Positions 25,026 to 37,457 are shown, counted from the stretch's first letter. The stretch: 64,000 nt of DNA from Eopsaltria australis (GCA_034509425.1 JAVTVJ010000566.1:1846953-1910952), one strand, 5' to 3'. Program-made: numbers and translations. Notes: a model not told the origin generated them from the sequence alone.

Positions 25026-25610
25026 TGTCTTAGGTTACAATGGTATGTATTCTGTCACCGTCTTCATGGGATGTTGGGGCCGGGTGGGGCAGTGTTCCTG
25101 GCTCATCCCTGATGGCTCCAGGACATGTTCTCTAATGGGCCAGCCGTTAGAGCCAGGTGGGGCATTTTGCTTTGCTCATCCCTAATGGCTGCAGTTAATG
25201 GGCCATTGAGTCCCACTGATAAATTCCATCATTCCATTGGGAGATGCCCCACCCAGGGGGAGGGACCAATGTATCCCTATCTGGATAAAAACTGGGATTT
25301 GAAACACCACAAGTCATCTTTTCCACTGGATTCCCAGAGGAAGACCAGTCCCTTCTACACCACCACTGGACCTTCAGAGGGGAACTACACCTTTCACAGG
25401 ATCACTGCTTCAACAGAACCACATCTATCACTACCAGAGGACTGCAGCCACCTTCCAAGTGGACTACTACCAACACCCTGACTGACAGGGTGTCAGGTTG
25501 TATTCTGACTCTGTCAGTGTTTTTGTACTATTGCATTGATTTTAGTTTTTCTATTAAATTATAGTTCTGGCTTCGAGTCTCTCTCACTGATTTGCTTTCA
25601 AACTACCACA
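25026..25610 (+). mobile_element. Solo LTR with 5-bp target-site duplication CAGGG
   Basis: The 585-bp element starts TGTCTTAGG and ends CTACCACA. It is flanked by CAGGG at 25021-25025 and 25611-25615. A TATA-like ggataaaaac lies near 25283 and an ATTAAA-type poly(A) signal near 25554. The paralogous site beside locus C (minus strand, about 59180-59190) reads cacacagggatattt without the insert. The family is not identified; 5-bp duplications suit ERVL- or ERVK-type elements. Confidence 0.85.
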
Positions 25611-25736
25611 CAGGGATATTTGGGGGTGTCTGGAAGGTGTGCAGGGATCCCTCGTGAGGCATACACAGGGATATTTGGGGGTGTCTGGAAGGTGTGCAGG
25701 GATCCCTCGTGAGGCACACAAAGGGATATTTGGGGG
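25611..25736. repeat. Minisatellite with about 59-bp unit (left part)
   Basis: Repeats of cagggatatttgggggtgtc, tggaaggtgtgcagggatcc, ctcgtgaggca. About two units remain here. The array is split by ERV1 and resumes at 39463-39549. A related array lies at 59075-59195 in reverse orientation. Confidence 0.9.
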
Positions 25737-26224
25737 TGTAATGGATGAATAAATGATAAATGTTGGCTTTGTAAAAATAGTGTTAGTATCAAATATAGTT
25801 AAGTAGAAACAAGATTGTAGTAAAATTATAACCTCAAGATAAGTGTGATATATTGGAAAATGTAGTCATAAATATATAGCTGTAAACGTCTTTTGAGCTG
25901 ACTACTTGCAGTACTAAGGAATTTCAAGGAAAACAAGAGAAGATAAGGCCAATTCACAGCTCTGGACTGACACCATCCAGGCACCTGATGAGACATTCTG
26001 GCGAGAAGGAGGGGGACAGAGAGAAGGGGGAAAGGGTTGTTTGAAAGGTAAATTTTCTTCTGAGCTTAATGAATATGTAACAGTTAAGAGTACTTAACTC
26101 ATTGTCAAATGAATGTGCCTCTAGGAGATATGCTATGCACCCAGCGCTGGTTTTGCCCTTGTTCTTCTAATAAATGTTCAATATTATTTTACTAAAATTT
26201 TTGTTCCTGGATCCCTTTCTAACA
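25737..26224 (+). repeat. ERV1 5' LTR
   Basis: 488 bp, from TGTAATGGATG to CTTTCTAACA. It contains a poly(A) signal (ttctaataaatgttc near 26167). The stretch matches the 3' LTR with about a dozen substitutions and small indels. Confidence 0.9.
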
Positions 26225-26226
26225 AG

Positions 26227-26244
26227 TGGTGACCCCGATGTGAT
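26227..26244 (+). other. ERV1 primer-binding site, tRNA-Trp type
   Basis: TGGTGACCCCGATGTGAT begins two bases after the 5' LTR. It matches the tRNA-Trp primer site known from avian retroviruses except for a CpG-type change. Confidence 0.8.
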
Positions 26245-27200
26245 GCTCCACTAGGGCCTGCTTTATTGCTGGGAAGGGGTTCACCTCTAACAGTTTTCTG
26301 TAGCCCAGGAGGATAGCGGGCACTGGCAGGCAGTAATCAGAAACGCGTCCTCAATTGCAGAACAAAGGCAAAATTTTTTTTGAGCTCAGCTCCCTTGAAG
26401 GGAACCGCGGTAAATTGCCCATAATCCTTGTACGTACGAAGACCCAAACAAGAAACCAGGATTTCAGTAAGTTCTTGTGCGGGGGGCACAAAGGGGGGAG
26501 TGAATGGTGTGTGCATGAGACACGGGCTGGATAGCCAGATCTGCGAAGTGAGACTTGGAGCCCTTCTAACCGCAATTCCGACCCCTCGTGAGAGGATCGG
26601 GCGGTGACTGGGCGAGTGAGAGGAAAAGGCTGAATGAAGCTGCAAAATGATTCCTTAGGAGCTAAAACCCCTTGGTAGAGATCCATGGATGGGAATTCTT
26701 AGGAGTTGAATGGCCTTGGTGGAGATTGGGAATAGGAATTCTCAGGAGTTAAACGCCTTGGTAAGAATTTCTCAGGTAGGAGCTCTCAGGAGTTAAATGC
26801 CCTTTAACTCTTAGGAGCTAAAATTCACGAGTTTGAATTCCTTGGTAAGGGAGCTGTTTCCTAGATGGTCCACTAGGAAATCTGATTTTAACCAGGGAGA
26901 TTTGACTTTAAAGTACAGATCAATTAGAGGTTTGATTTTGAGGTTTAGTTCCGTTTGTTTTGCCTGATATTATAAATTTACTAGTGACTTTATTTCTGAT
27001 AATTCAGTGTTATCGGTGGTTTAGTTGTATTTGGTTTAGGTCTGGCTAGTACAATAGTTTGCTCTGTTGTGCAGTCCTCTTACCTGAGGGGGAGAGAGTC
27101 ATTTGGGAAAGTAAATAAGAAATTTATAAAGGTGTGTAAGAAGTAGACTACCAGGTGAGGAATTAAAATAACAAGATAGAAATCAGTGAGGTGCGTGGGG
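26245..27200 (+). other. ERV1 leader and missing gag
   Basis: No recognisable gag matrix or capsid frame. The stretch contains repeated short phrases such as aggagttaaatgcc and aggagctaaa between 26650 and 26830, which may be a local expansion in the leader. Most of gag appears deleted. Confidence 0.5.
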
Positions 27201-27209
27201 AAGTTTAAT

Positions 27210-28520
27210 TGTCACTACTTTGATACTCGTGGATATTCCAGGAAGAATTGCCTGCGATGCACTGAAGACATGAAAGCATTTGAAGGAGAAGTAACATAAG
27301 GATGTCAGAGGTTTTTTATGCTGGGGATAGAACATCAAACTAAGCCCTTGATAAAATTAAAATAAATCCCCAGGAGGAAGAAATAGAATTCTTAGTAGAT
27401 ACTGAAACTGATAAACCGTGTGTACTGGGAGTTCCCCAAGGGAGTTATATGAGTAAAAAAGGTTATTCATGTAAGAGGGACAAAGGGAAAAGAGTTTAAA
27501 GCACCCTACAACACCTTTAATTGAGGATATACAGGTGGAAGGCCCTAACCAATTTGCCACCTATTAGTTAGTTCCAAAGGCTGGACAGAATCTATTAGGG
27601 CAAGATTTGCAATTATTCTTGAGTATAAGTGTATTCCCAGAGGAAGAATAAGTGAAAGCAAAGGCTTTAACTTTAACTACTGAGGATGAAAGTAAAATTG
27701 ATTCAGAAGTATGGACATGCGAAAATAACAGGGGTTGCGAGTTTCAAAGAAAAAGCTATAGTTTGTAGAACAAAAGGTGAAATATTTAAGACATCAGCTA
27801 AGTCAGGGAAGCAAAAAGGTGGATCCCAGAAGGGTGCAAGGTATAATATCTCTTCCCCCACCACAAACCAAAAAGGAAGTTGGAAGGCTGTTAGGATTAC
27901 TGAGATACTGCAGGCAGTAGATTGAAGAGTATAGCAAAATAGTAATATTTTTATATGAAAAGCTGATCGTCAAAAAGAATACCTATTGGATACAAGAAAA
28001 TTGCCAGAGACTAGAAATAGTAAAAGGAAAGTTTTAAATTCTGCCAGATGTAGCCAGACCCTTTCAGCTGTTTGTTGATTCAAATGAAGGGGTAGCCTAC
28101 GGAGTATGCCCACAGGAGTGGGGGAGGGAGTTCAAAAAGCCTGTAATGTTTCTATCTAAATTAGATCCTGTGACCAAAGGATGACCAATTTGTGTACAAG
28201 CTATATCAGCCGTAGCACTGTTAGTAGAAGAAACCCAGAAACTCACATTTAGTGGAGCCTTAGCAGTATATACAGCACATGCCACACAATCAGTGTTAAC
28301 CAAAAAGCAGAAAAAGAACTCCCAGATTCCAGGATGCTGTTACCCAGCCACTGGTCAGCCCAGTCTTGTAAAGTGTACACCCTTAACAGACCCCTGAGGT
28401 TATTAGAAGGAAAAGTAGGGACAATCCTTACACACTCAAATTATACATGTGGAGTGGTACACACCCATGGGAAAATCTAGGAGGAAAGGGGGGTATTCAA
28501 TTCCAGGGGAAAGGGATCAG
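27210..28520 (+). pseudogene. ERV1 nucleocapsid, protease and pol remnant
   Basis: A degenerate zinc-knuckle-like segment near 27215-27260 has lost key residues. It is followed near 27385 by a protease stretch with FLVDTETD in place of a DTGA-type motif. At 28050-28300 there is a segment like the gammaretroviral RT connection/RNase H region (PFQLFVDSNEG, then FLSKLDPVTKG). Stops and frameshifts are frequent throughout. Integrase is not seen. Confidence 0.65.
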
Positions 28521-28639
28521 AAATAAAACCCACAATTCTGAGGACAGACGAAGAATTGGAGCAAGAGCAGCAATGTGGGAAAAAAACTTGAAAAAAGGGA
28601 GAAACAGTTAACAACAAAACCTGCAAAGAGGACCTGGAA

Positions 28640-30010
28640 GCAGCGCATACAACAACTTGTCTGAGTTAATGAGTTTTGCGTTCCACTGGCATTAAGGCAG
28701 AGTTTGCTTACATTGGGCTATGGCTGTTGCTAGCAACAGTCTACTCTGTGGTGTTCAAAATTTCAGAATGGCTAACAATAGAGTTGGTAACATTCACATT
28801 TATGATTTCAGGCATTCAAGTTGCCTTCTTTTGTAATGCTTTGCAGTTTGATATTATTGTGATTTAAGTTAAGTATTTTATGTATAGAAGAGAACTAGGT
28901 GTCCTAGTTTTAAGTACCTACCCATGGTTATTTTCATGTGCTCTTTTAGTGTTTAAAATTCTGAAGAGATATTTGATGGCCAGCACATGTTTTTCAAACA
29001 AAATGCAGTGTAATTCTTCAAGTTCAGTTCTCATCACCAGACTTCAGTGGCTGCATTTTCACTGAAACCACTCTGTTTCAGGCAGTTGGCATCTGTCTTT
29101 GATCATAAAATACTGATTTCTCGGACTGCCTTAGTTTGATTCATCTCTAATGAACTGAGGACAATACCAGGGTCTTTGCCTGAAGGTTCACTTCAATGCA
29201 ACAATTTTTTTTGGTCATCAAGCAACTTAAGATCAGCTTTAAGGTAACTTTGAGTAAGTTCCCAACTGAAAGGATTGGCAGGGAGGAAACAGAACAGTAA
29301 AGATTTTCAAAATTAATGTGTACATGATGCAAAGATTATTGGATTTGTGCTTCCATGAACATTTAAGTCAAACCAGGAAACTGTTCCTTCTGTAATGGTT
29401 TATTAAGAAGACTGGTGTGGTCTAAGCATCTTTTTGTGGGGTTAGAAGTTGTAATTTCTTCATCTCGTGTGACAAAATGAAACATAACCAAAACTAGAAA
29501 TCTCTACTTCATGTGAAATTCAGCCACCTGTAGGAAAACTAAAGCATTTTTTTCCCCTTAACAAATGAATCATTTGCACTTTAAGGCTACATAAGAGATT
29601 TTCTTGTTACAGTGTCCTCACCCAAATTACTGATTATTAGTGTGTACTAATGATGAATTTGGAATAGAGGTTAATATCCAATTCTATTAATGTACTTCCT
29701 ATCTTACAACAACTATCTTACAACACTTCCAACACTTGCAGCAGTTAGCGTGAAATCCCATTCAAATGAATGTACAAGTTGTCCAGACTAGTAAAAAAAC
29801 ATTACATTGTTTGTTTCTACAGTCTAACAAACTAGTTATTTTATATCTGTGTTTCTTTTTAAGTAATAATGTAAATGATGTGTTCCGAAGCGAGAGAAAG
29901 GGTAAGCTATGTAAAGAACTTCCACAGTCCATTTTTTTTTAGAGCAGAAGTCTATAACTAAATGCTGTCTAAATATTTTAATTTATTGTAATGTAATGTC
30001 ACAATCAAAT
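28640..30010. other. AT-rich, non-retroviral-looking stretch inside ERV1
   Basis: About 1.35 kb where integrase and surface-env sequence would be expected. It has no long frame on either strand and no retroviral motif. Its texture (long T- and A-rich runs, aataatgtaaatgatg, attttaatttattgtaatg) resembles a vertebrate 3' UTR or intergenic DNA. It may be captured host sequence or a later insertion; I cannot tell which. Confidence 0.45.
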
Positions 30011-30228
30011 TCTGGAAACTAACAATCTATCCTAAAAAAGAAAACCAGCCCAAGAGTGCCATTAGCATAAGAATGGTGCAAATTACCAAATGCCCGGAGG
30101 GAATTCCGGCCTGAAGTACTGTGTGAGTGTGTCAAATGTTTTAACAGGTGGTATTGCTCTCCAACAGAGGCATTCCCACTGTCTGAACTGCCAAAAGCAT
30201 AAAGAGTAAAAGAACCACACAAGGTGGT

Positions 30229-30573
30229 GTGGTAGAAGAAATTTTGTGTCGGTGGGAATTACTGGTATCAGAAATAGGAGAAATTCCCGAGGAAAGGTGG
30301 GAGCAGGAATTAGGCTCATGTGCAGTGCGGTTTGCGAGTAAATGGAACACACGGTGTAAAGAGGGCAAGACCGGCTTGGTCCCTGCACTTGCCTTAGAAA
30401 TAACCCAGCCACGAGATGCAGCCTCAGAGGGCAAGAGGCGAGGAGGTGCAAACCATGCCAGACCTCTGAATAAAACCATGGCGATCATCATTATCGCATG
30501 TATTTTTGCATGGATAATTCCTAGCAGCACAAGCCCAGCAAGTTCTTGCTCCAAGTGCAAACCCCTCATCTGA
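30229..30573 (+). pseudogene. ERV1 env leader fragment
   Basis: An open stretch of 115 codons, whose last 30 or so residues (from Met at about 30478) form a hydrophobic leader (MAIIIIACIFAWIIP) followed by a short cysteine-containing segment and a stop. This fits an env signal peptide. The rest of the surface protein is absent before ERV2 begins at 30806. Confidence 0.45.
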
Positions 30574-31398
30574 TGGAGGCGATGGGATGGTCATGACTCT
30601 CGTCTGAGCCGGCACATGACAATGACTAACAAATGCTCTTATGAAACATCCTTAGGAACTTAGAATCATGGGAAACTCCCACTATGGGTAACTAAATTGA
30701 AACCTTCAGAGGGACACCAAGTCAGGTTGCTGTGTCTGAAGGGGCAGTATGTTTGTTTGACTAAAGCAGAAATGCGAGGCATTTCAAACAGTGGGGATGC
30801 ACAGGTGTTGGAGGTTAGATTTAGATTTTTTTCCTCAGGAATTTTTCCTCCCATGGGTTGCTAAGACACAAATGATTGAGCTAATTGCCAAGTACTTAAG
30901 AGAACAAAGCACAAGGCTAGAGCCTTTCTCCTTAGCAGGGTGCAGCAGAATTGCCCCTCATGGAAGCAGGGCTTGAGAACAGGAGATTTTGGAGACTGAA
31001 AAGCAAGGGCAGGGGGGAGGTCAGGCTCTTGCTCGGGACCCTCGGAGCGGGACGGTTGGAGCTGCTGTCTGCGGAACCCACGGCCCTCTGAGAAGCCAGC
31101 ACAGAGCTGCCGGTCTTTTCAGCTGTGAGTCTCTGCCCTCTGCCCCATCGGGAGCTGCCTGCCACCAGCCTGTCTCTCCCCCACTCCTCCTCGCCGCTCC
31201 GAGTTTCTTCGCTCTATTGTAGCGGGGCTTCCCCTGCACGTCGGGACCTCTTGGTGTCCCATCTCCCTGTGTCCCGGGATCCTGCTGCGGCACCAACACC
31301 AGCTGCCCCCCGAGGGTCTGTGGAACAAAGGCTCTCCTCCATCCCTCCGTGCCTTGGGCAGCCGCCATTGCCGTGTGCGACCCTGAGCTCACGCTGGA

Positions 31399-31911
31399 GC
31401 GCCCCCTGCAGGCACCGGGGAATCATCACACCCAGAGCGCCCCCTGCAGGAACCAGGGAATCATCACACCCAGTGCGCCCCCTGCAGGCACCGGGGAATC
31501 ATCACACCCAGAGCGCCCCCTGCAGGCACCAGGGAATCATCACACCCAGAGCGCCCCCTGCAGGCACCAGGGAATCATCACACCCAGTGCGCCCCCTGCA
31601 GGCACCGGGGAATCATCACACCCAGAGCGCCCCCTGCAGCCACAGTGGAATCATCACACCCAGAGCGCCCCCTGCAGCCACAGTGGAATCATCACACCCA
31701 GAGCGCCCCCTGCAGCCACCAGAGAATCATCACACCTAGAGCACCCCCTGCAGCCACAGTGGAACCATCACACCCAGAGCGCCCCCTGCAGCCACAGTGG
31801 AATCATCACACCCAGAGCGCCCCCTGCAGCCACCAGAGAATCATCACACCCAGAGCGCCCCCTGCAGCCACAGGGGAATCATCGCACCCAGAGCGCCCCC
31901 TGCAGGCTGTG
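31399..31911. repeat. 38-bp minisatellite within ERV2 left LTR
   Basis: The motif gcgccccctgcag recurs at exact 38-bp spacing from 31399 to 31893: 14 occurrences, 13 full periods. Each unit has an atcatcacacccagagcgcc core with ggcaccgggga or gccacagtgga variants. The right LTR has only five periods (38049-38239). Confidence 0.95.
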
Positions 31912-32196
31912 ACTGGAACTGCACCAAAAGGAAAAGGTGCCTCAAGCCAAGCAGGCTGCCACTGGGTTTCTGGTTCTGTTTGTTGGTTAACGTTATAGTT
32001 GTTGTTATTTGTTATCCTTGTTTTAGATATTAGTAAAGAACTGTTATTCCTATTTCCACATCTTTGCTTGAGAGCCTCTTGATTTCAAATTTATAATAAT
32101 TTGGAGGGAGAGGGGTTACAGTTTCCCATTCCAAGGGAGAGTCCTTCCTTCCTTAACAGACACCTATCCTTCAAAACCTATCCTTCCACCAGATTT

Positions 32197-32214
32197 TGGT
32201 GCCCAATGTGGGGC
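32197..32214 (+). other. ERV2 primer-binding site, tRNA-Lys-like
   Basis: TGGTGCCCAATGTGGGGC resembles the tRNA-Lys(1,2) primer complement with two C-to-T changes at CpG-like positions. It starts just after the left LTR. Confidence 0.6.
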
Positions 32215-32327
32215 CCGAGGGCATCGAGAGGAAAAAGGATAACAGTTCTTGAGTAACACAGTTTTTGTGTGCTGGATACCGGAACCTCATTAGGTTGCAC
32301 CATGTGGTCTAGCTTATCCCGGTTCGT

Positions 32328-33839
32328 ATGGCAAGTGTCACGGCTGTCTCTCTCTCATTTGCAGCCCCGTATCTAAACATGGGCCCTATAACTAAGGCTA
32401 CGGTGGCTGTTATACAGTTTGTGTTATGGGTCAATAAGGTGAGGAATTCATGGATTTTCAACTTCCTCTGGAAGGCAGGCATGTGGATTCACAGCTACCA
32501 CACACTAATGACATGTTTTCAGGGTTACTTTAATAATGATACCTACTGCAAGGAAGTGACACCAAAAGAAATGTTCTCACAACCCCTCACCCAGCTCTTT
32601 GGGCCTATCCCGCCAATCTTTGAGGGGTTCAAATCTTCTCTAGATGCTAATGATACCATACAGTGGCTGGTGTTGCTGATAGGCCTGCTCTATTTAGCAT
32701 TCAGGGATAAGGGGGGTCTGACTTGGATAGCCACTCTGACATCTACCCCAGACAATAGGGATGAGGCCCCAGAACCTGACATGGCCCCAAGGACTAGGGA
32801 TGCTGCCACAGAACCTGACATGGCCCCAGACACTAGAGATGCTGCTACAGAGTCTGACCCGGCCCCACAACCCACCTCAGAAACAAACCATCCGGATTGG
32901 GTGGGGGCCCTGGTGAAGGAGATACGCGAGATGGGCCAAGTGCTGAAGGAATACACTTGCCAAGCTGGCAGGAAACCCTTCCCCTACCCAAAAGAGGGAG
33001 AGACTAATGGGCCAGCAGAGGAACCCAGGGACGTTATAAGCGCTCAGGCTCCAGTCAGACCAGAAGGGCAGCCACAGCTAGCAGCAATTGCCCCTGTGGA
33101 AGAAAGGAAGACTAAGGTCAAACCAGAGCAGCCAGTGAGTAATGATGGGGAAGCAGGACCCTCTCAACCAGTAGGGAGGCCAAGGATTGAAATCACTACC
33201 GAGTCCCTGGGGTATGACAGTCTCTGTAATCTAGGAAAAGACATTATGCAACAGGGTCGTGAGCCTTTTACAACCTAGTTACTTCGGGTCTGGGACCTTA
33301 TGGGTATGAGTGTGCAGCTGGATAGTATTGAGGCAAGGCAGATGGGATCCTTGTCCCAGGACTCGAGGGTGGATCAGGTATTCGGAAGAGACAAAGGGCC
33401 CCTGTCTCTCTGGGAACGGCTTTTAATAAGTGTAAGAGAGAGTTTTGTCAACAGGGAGAGAATGCAGGAGTACCATCATAGAAGACCATGGAAGACTCTT
33501 GAGGAGGGAATCCAATAGCTGAGGGAGGTGGCAGTATTGGAGGTACTCTTTGGGAGGGATGGACAACATGATAACGACCCCGACAAGGTCAAGTGTACAG
33601 GGCAAATGTTGTGGAACTTGGCGAAGCTAGGGCCCTCCCAATACACCATCTTCATTGCAACAATTAATGCTGATGACAACCGAGAGACAGTGGGTTCCAT
33701 AGCCACCAAACTCAGGAATTATGATAGTATGATCAGTGGCCCAATGCAGGCTCAGGTCTCTGCTGTGGTCAAAGACCTCAGAGAGGAGATGAGGGAAGTG
33801 AGGGAGGAGATGAGGATGATGAGTGTAGCACCAGTGTGA
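32328..33839 (+). pseudogene. ERV2 gag with N-terminal hydrophobic extension, two in-frame stops
   Basis: One frame runs from ATG 32328 to 33839, broken by TAG at 33276 and TAG at 33516. The first 120 or so residues contain two hydrophobic segments (around residues 5-35 and again at QWLVLLIGLLYLAF). An acidic repeat follows (EPDMAP and TRDAATE units, about residues 146-178), then a charged linker. After the first stop comes an ERVL-like gag core (EARQMGSLSQDSRVDQ, then LSLWERLLISVRE, then AVLEVLFGRDG). The C-terminal end is highly charged (VREEMR repeats). The gag core assignment rests on resemblance to ERVL. The hydrophobic leader is unusual for gag. Confidence 0.65.
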
Positions 33840-34199
33840 GTCACAAGCCCCAAAGTCAGAGCCCAGCACCCCGTCAGCCAGGGAGAGAGGGTACACCCCA
33901 CGATCTGAGCTGTGGTTCTTCCTGTGTGACCATGGGGAAGACATGAGGAAGTGGGATAAGAAACCCACTGCTGCCCTGGCAGCACGGGTACAGCAACTCA
34001 AGGAGGGAAATACTAACCAAGGCGGGGGGTCTACTAAAGTGAAGGTAGCCTTAGCCTCCCGTGACCGCGATGCCAGATATTACAGAAGGGAGGATGATCT
34101 GTTGGATCCCCTCGAGGGGACCTCTACTATGTATGCCCAGAAAAGAAATGATAACCAGGGCTAGAGGGGCCCTGCCTCTAGCCAGGACGAGGTACAGGA

Positions 34200-36420
34200 A
34201 AACCGGGTCTTTTGGACAGTGTGGATCCGATGGCCTGACACATCAGAGCCACAAAAATATGAAGCGTTAGTTGATACTGGTGCGCAGTGTGCCTTAAAAC
34301 CATCAGGACATGTGGGGGCAGAACCTGTTTCTATTGCTGGGGTGACAGAGGGATTGCAGTAATTAACCTTGTTGAAAGCCGAGGTGAGCCTGACTGAGAA
34401 GGAGTGGCAGAAACACCCCATTGTGACTGGTCCAGAGGCCCCGTGTATTCTGGGCATAGACTTCCTCCAGAATGGCTATTACAAAGACCCAAAGGGACTC
34501 AGGTGGGCTTTCGGAATAGCGACTGTGGAGGCAGAGGGCATCAGGCAACTGAACACCTTGCCTGGACTATCGGAAAATCCAAATGCAGTGGGACTTCTGA
34601 GAGTAAAAGAGCGACAAGTGCCAATTGCCACCTCAACAGTGCACCGCCGGCAGTACCGGACAAATCGAGATGCCATGATCCCCATCCACAAGATGATCCG
34701 CAACCTGGAAAGCCAAGGAGTGGTCAGTAAAGCCCACTCACCCTTCAACAGCCCCATCTGGCCTGTGCGCAAGTCTGACGGGGAATGGAGATTGACTGTG
34801 GACTATCGTGGCTTGAATGAAGTGACTCCACCATTGAGTGCTGCCATGCCAGACATGTTGGAGCTCCAGTATGAGCTGGAGTCCAAGGCAGCAAAATGGT
34901 ATGGCACCATTGACATCGCCAATGCGTTCTTCTCCATCCCTCTGGCAGCAGAGTGCAGGCCCCAGTTTGCCTTCATCTGGAGAGGTGTGCAATATACTTG
35001 GAATCGGCTGCCCCAGGGGTGGAGGCACAGCCCCACAATCTGCCATGGACTGATCCAGGCTGCACTGGAAAAGGGTGAGGCTCCAGAGCATCTCCAATAC
35101 ATCAATGACATCATTGTGTGGGGGAACACGGCAGCAGAGGTATTTGAGAAAGGAGAGAAGATCATCATGATCCTCCTGGAAGCCGGGTTTGCCATCAAGA
35201 AGAGCAAAGTCAAGGGACCCGCTCGAGAGATCCAGTTCCTGGGGGTAGAATGCCAAGATGGACAGCACCAGATTCCCACGGAGGTCATCAATAAGATCAC
35301 TGCGATGTCTCCGCCAACTAACGAAAAGGAAACTCAAGCTTTCCTAGGGGCCATAGGCTTTTAGAGAATGCACATTCCAGAGAACAGGCAGATTGTGAGC
35401 CCTCTCTACCTGGTCACCCGCAAGAAGAATGATTTTCACTGGGACCCTGAACAACAACAAGCGTTTGCCCAGATCAAGCAGGAGATCGCTCACACGGTAG
35501 CGCTTGGCCCAGTAAGGATGGGACCAGAGATGCGGAATGTGCTTTACTCTGCAGCCAGGAACAATGGCTTGTCCTGGAGCCTTTGGCACAAGGTGTCTGG
35601 AGAGACTCGAGGCCGACCGCTGGGATTCTGGAGCCAGAGTTACAGAGGGTCTGAAGCCAACTACACCCCCATAGAGAAGGAAATCTTGGCCACCTATGAA
35701 GGAGTTCAAGCCGCCTCGGAGGTAATCGGCACTGAAGCACAACTCCTCCTGGCACCCCGACTACTGGTGCTGGGGTGGATGTTTAAAGGAAAGGCTCCCT
35801 CTACCCACCACGCCACCGATGCCACTTGGAGTAAGTGGATCGCACTTATCACACAGCGCACCCGCATTGGAAATCCGAACCGCCCTGGGATCCTGGAAAT
35901 AATTATGAACTGGCCAGAAGGTGAGAGCTTTGGTCTCACTGACGAAAAGGAGCAAGAACAAGTGACCCGGGCTGAGGAGGCTCCACCATACAATCAACTG
36001 CTAGATGAAGAAAAGTGCTATGCCCTTTTCACTGACGGTTCCTGTCGCATCATAGGGATGAACCCAAAGTGGAAAGCAGCTGTGTGGAGCCCCACATGAC
36101 AGGTTGCAGAAGCCACCGAAGGAGAGGGTGGGTCAAACCAATTTGCTGAACTCAAAGCCGTTCAGCTGGCCCTGGACATTACTGAAAGAGAGAAGTGGCC
36201 AAAGCTCTACCTCTACACCGATTCATGGATGGTAGCCAATGCTCTGTGGGGTTGGCTGGAAAGGTGGAAAAAGGCCAACTGGCAGCATAGAGGAAAAGCA
36301 ATCTGGGCAGATGATGAATGGAAAGACATTGCCACTCAAGTAGAGAAGCTACCCGTAAAGGTCCGCCATGTAGATGCCCATGTCCCTAAGAGCCGAGCTA
36401 ACGAGCTAACACCAGAACAA
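34200..36420 (+). pseudogene. ERV2 protease, reverse transcriptase and RNase H, interrupted
   Basis: A single frame holds a protease motif (LVDTGAQC at 34267-34290), a TAA at 34360, then RT from 34369. RT landmarks include SPFNSPIWPVRK, the LTVDYRGLNE block and LPQGWRHSP. The catalytic box reads YINDI (35098-35112) where YxDD is expected, so one catalytic aspartate is lost. A TAG at 35362 separates the RT connection, and a TGA at 36097 interrupts RNase H (ALFTDGSC motif near 36026, then LYTDSWMV and HVDAHVPKS). The element could not encode active enzymes in its present form. Confidence 0.9.
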
Positions 36421-36451
36421 CACACAGGTAGATCGCACTGCAAAGATAGAG

Positions 36452-37343
36452 GTGGCACAGATAGATTTAGACTGGCAACACAAAGGGGAGTTGTTCCTAG
36501 CCCGATGGGCCCATGATGCCTCAGGCCACCAGGGCAGGGATGCCACCTATAAGTGGGCACGAGACCGAGGGGTGGACCTAACCATGGACAGTATCTCCCA
36601 GGTGATCCATGGTTGTGAGACGTGCGCCGCGATCAAACAGGCCAAGCGGGTGAAGCCTCTATGGTATGGTGGACGGTGGTCCAAATATAAGTATGGAGAG
36701 GCTTGGCAGATTGATTACATCACACTGCCCCAGACCCGCCAAGGCAAGCGCTACGTTCTCACAATGGTGGAAGCCACCACAGGATGGCTGGAGACCCACC
36801 CTGTGCCTCATGCCACTGCCCGGAAAACCATCCTGGGCCTTGAAAAGCAGGTTCTTTGGAGGCATGGTACCCCTGAGAGAATTGAATCCGACAATGGGAC
36901 TCATTTCAAAAATAGCCTTATAAACACCTGGGCTAAGGGAACATGGCATCGAGTGGGTGTACCATATCCCTTATCATGCACCAGCAGCTGGGAAAGTTGA
37001 ACGGTACAATGGCCTGCTCAAAACCACCTTGAAAGCACTGGGCGGGGGGACGTTCAAGAACTGGGAGACTAATTTAGCAAAGGCCACATGGTTAGTGAAC
37101 ACCCGAGGCTCCTCCAACCGAGCAGGGCCTGCCCACTCTGAGCCCTTGCGAACAACAGATGGAGATAAGGTTCCAGTAGTACACATGAGAGGCATGCTGG
37201 GAAAGACTGTTTGGGTAAACTCTGCCCCAAGTAAAGACAATCCCATCCGTGGGGTTGTCTTTGCTCAGGGACCAGGCTGCACCTGGTGGGTGATGCAAAG
37301 GGATGGAGAGACCCAATGCATACCTCAAGGAGATCTTGTTTAA
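36452..37343 (+). pseudogene. ERV2 integrase, frameshifted
   Basis: The N-terminal zinc-binding His-His-Cys-Cys pattern is visible (HDASGHQG, then CETCAAIK). The catalytic core has Asp in WQIDYI and in ESDNGTHF, and the third acidic residue lies in KVERYNG. A frameshift near 36950 separates the third from the first two, and an earlier shift near 36420-36450 separates integrase from RNase H. The C-terminus ends CIPQGDLV at 37341. No env follows. Confidence 0.9.
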
Positions 37344-37457
37344 GGTGAACTACCTATGACACCGTGCTTGTATCTGTATCTCCATGTATGTATATACTTC
37401 GAAGGTTTAAATTTGATGTAAGGTGTTTGCATGGTGAAAAAAATTCAGGGTGGAGAA

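Noticed and set aside
31399..31911. Regular 38-bp repeats resembling a CRISPR array
   Set aside because: The whole 38-bp unit repeats with no unique spacers, it lies inside a retroviral LTR in a vertebrate-type genome, and there are no cas genes.
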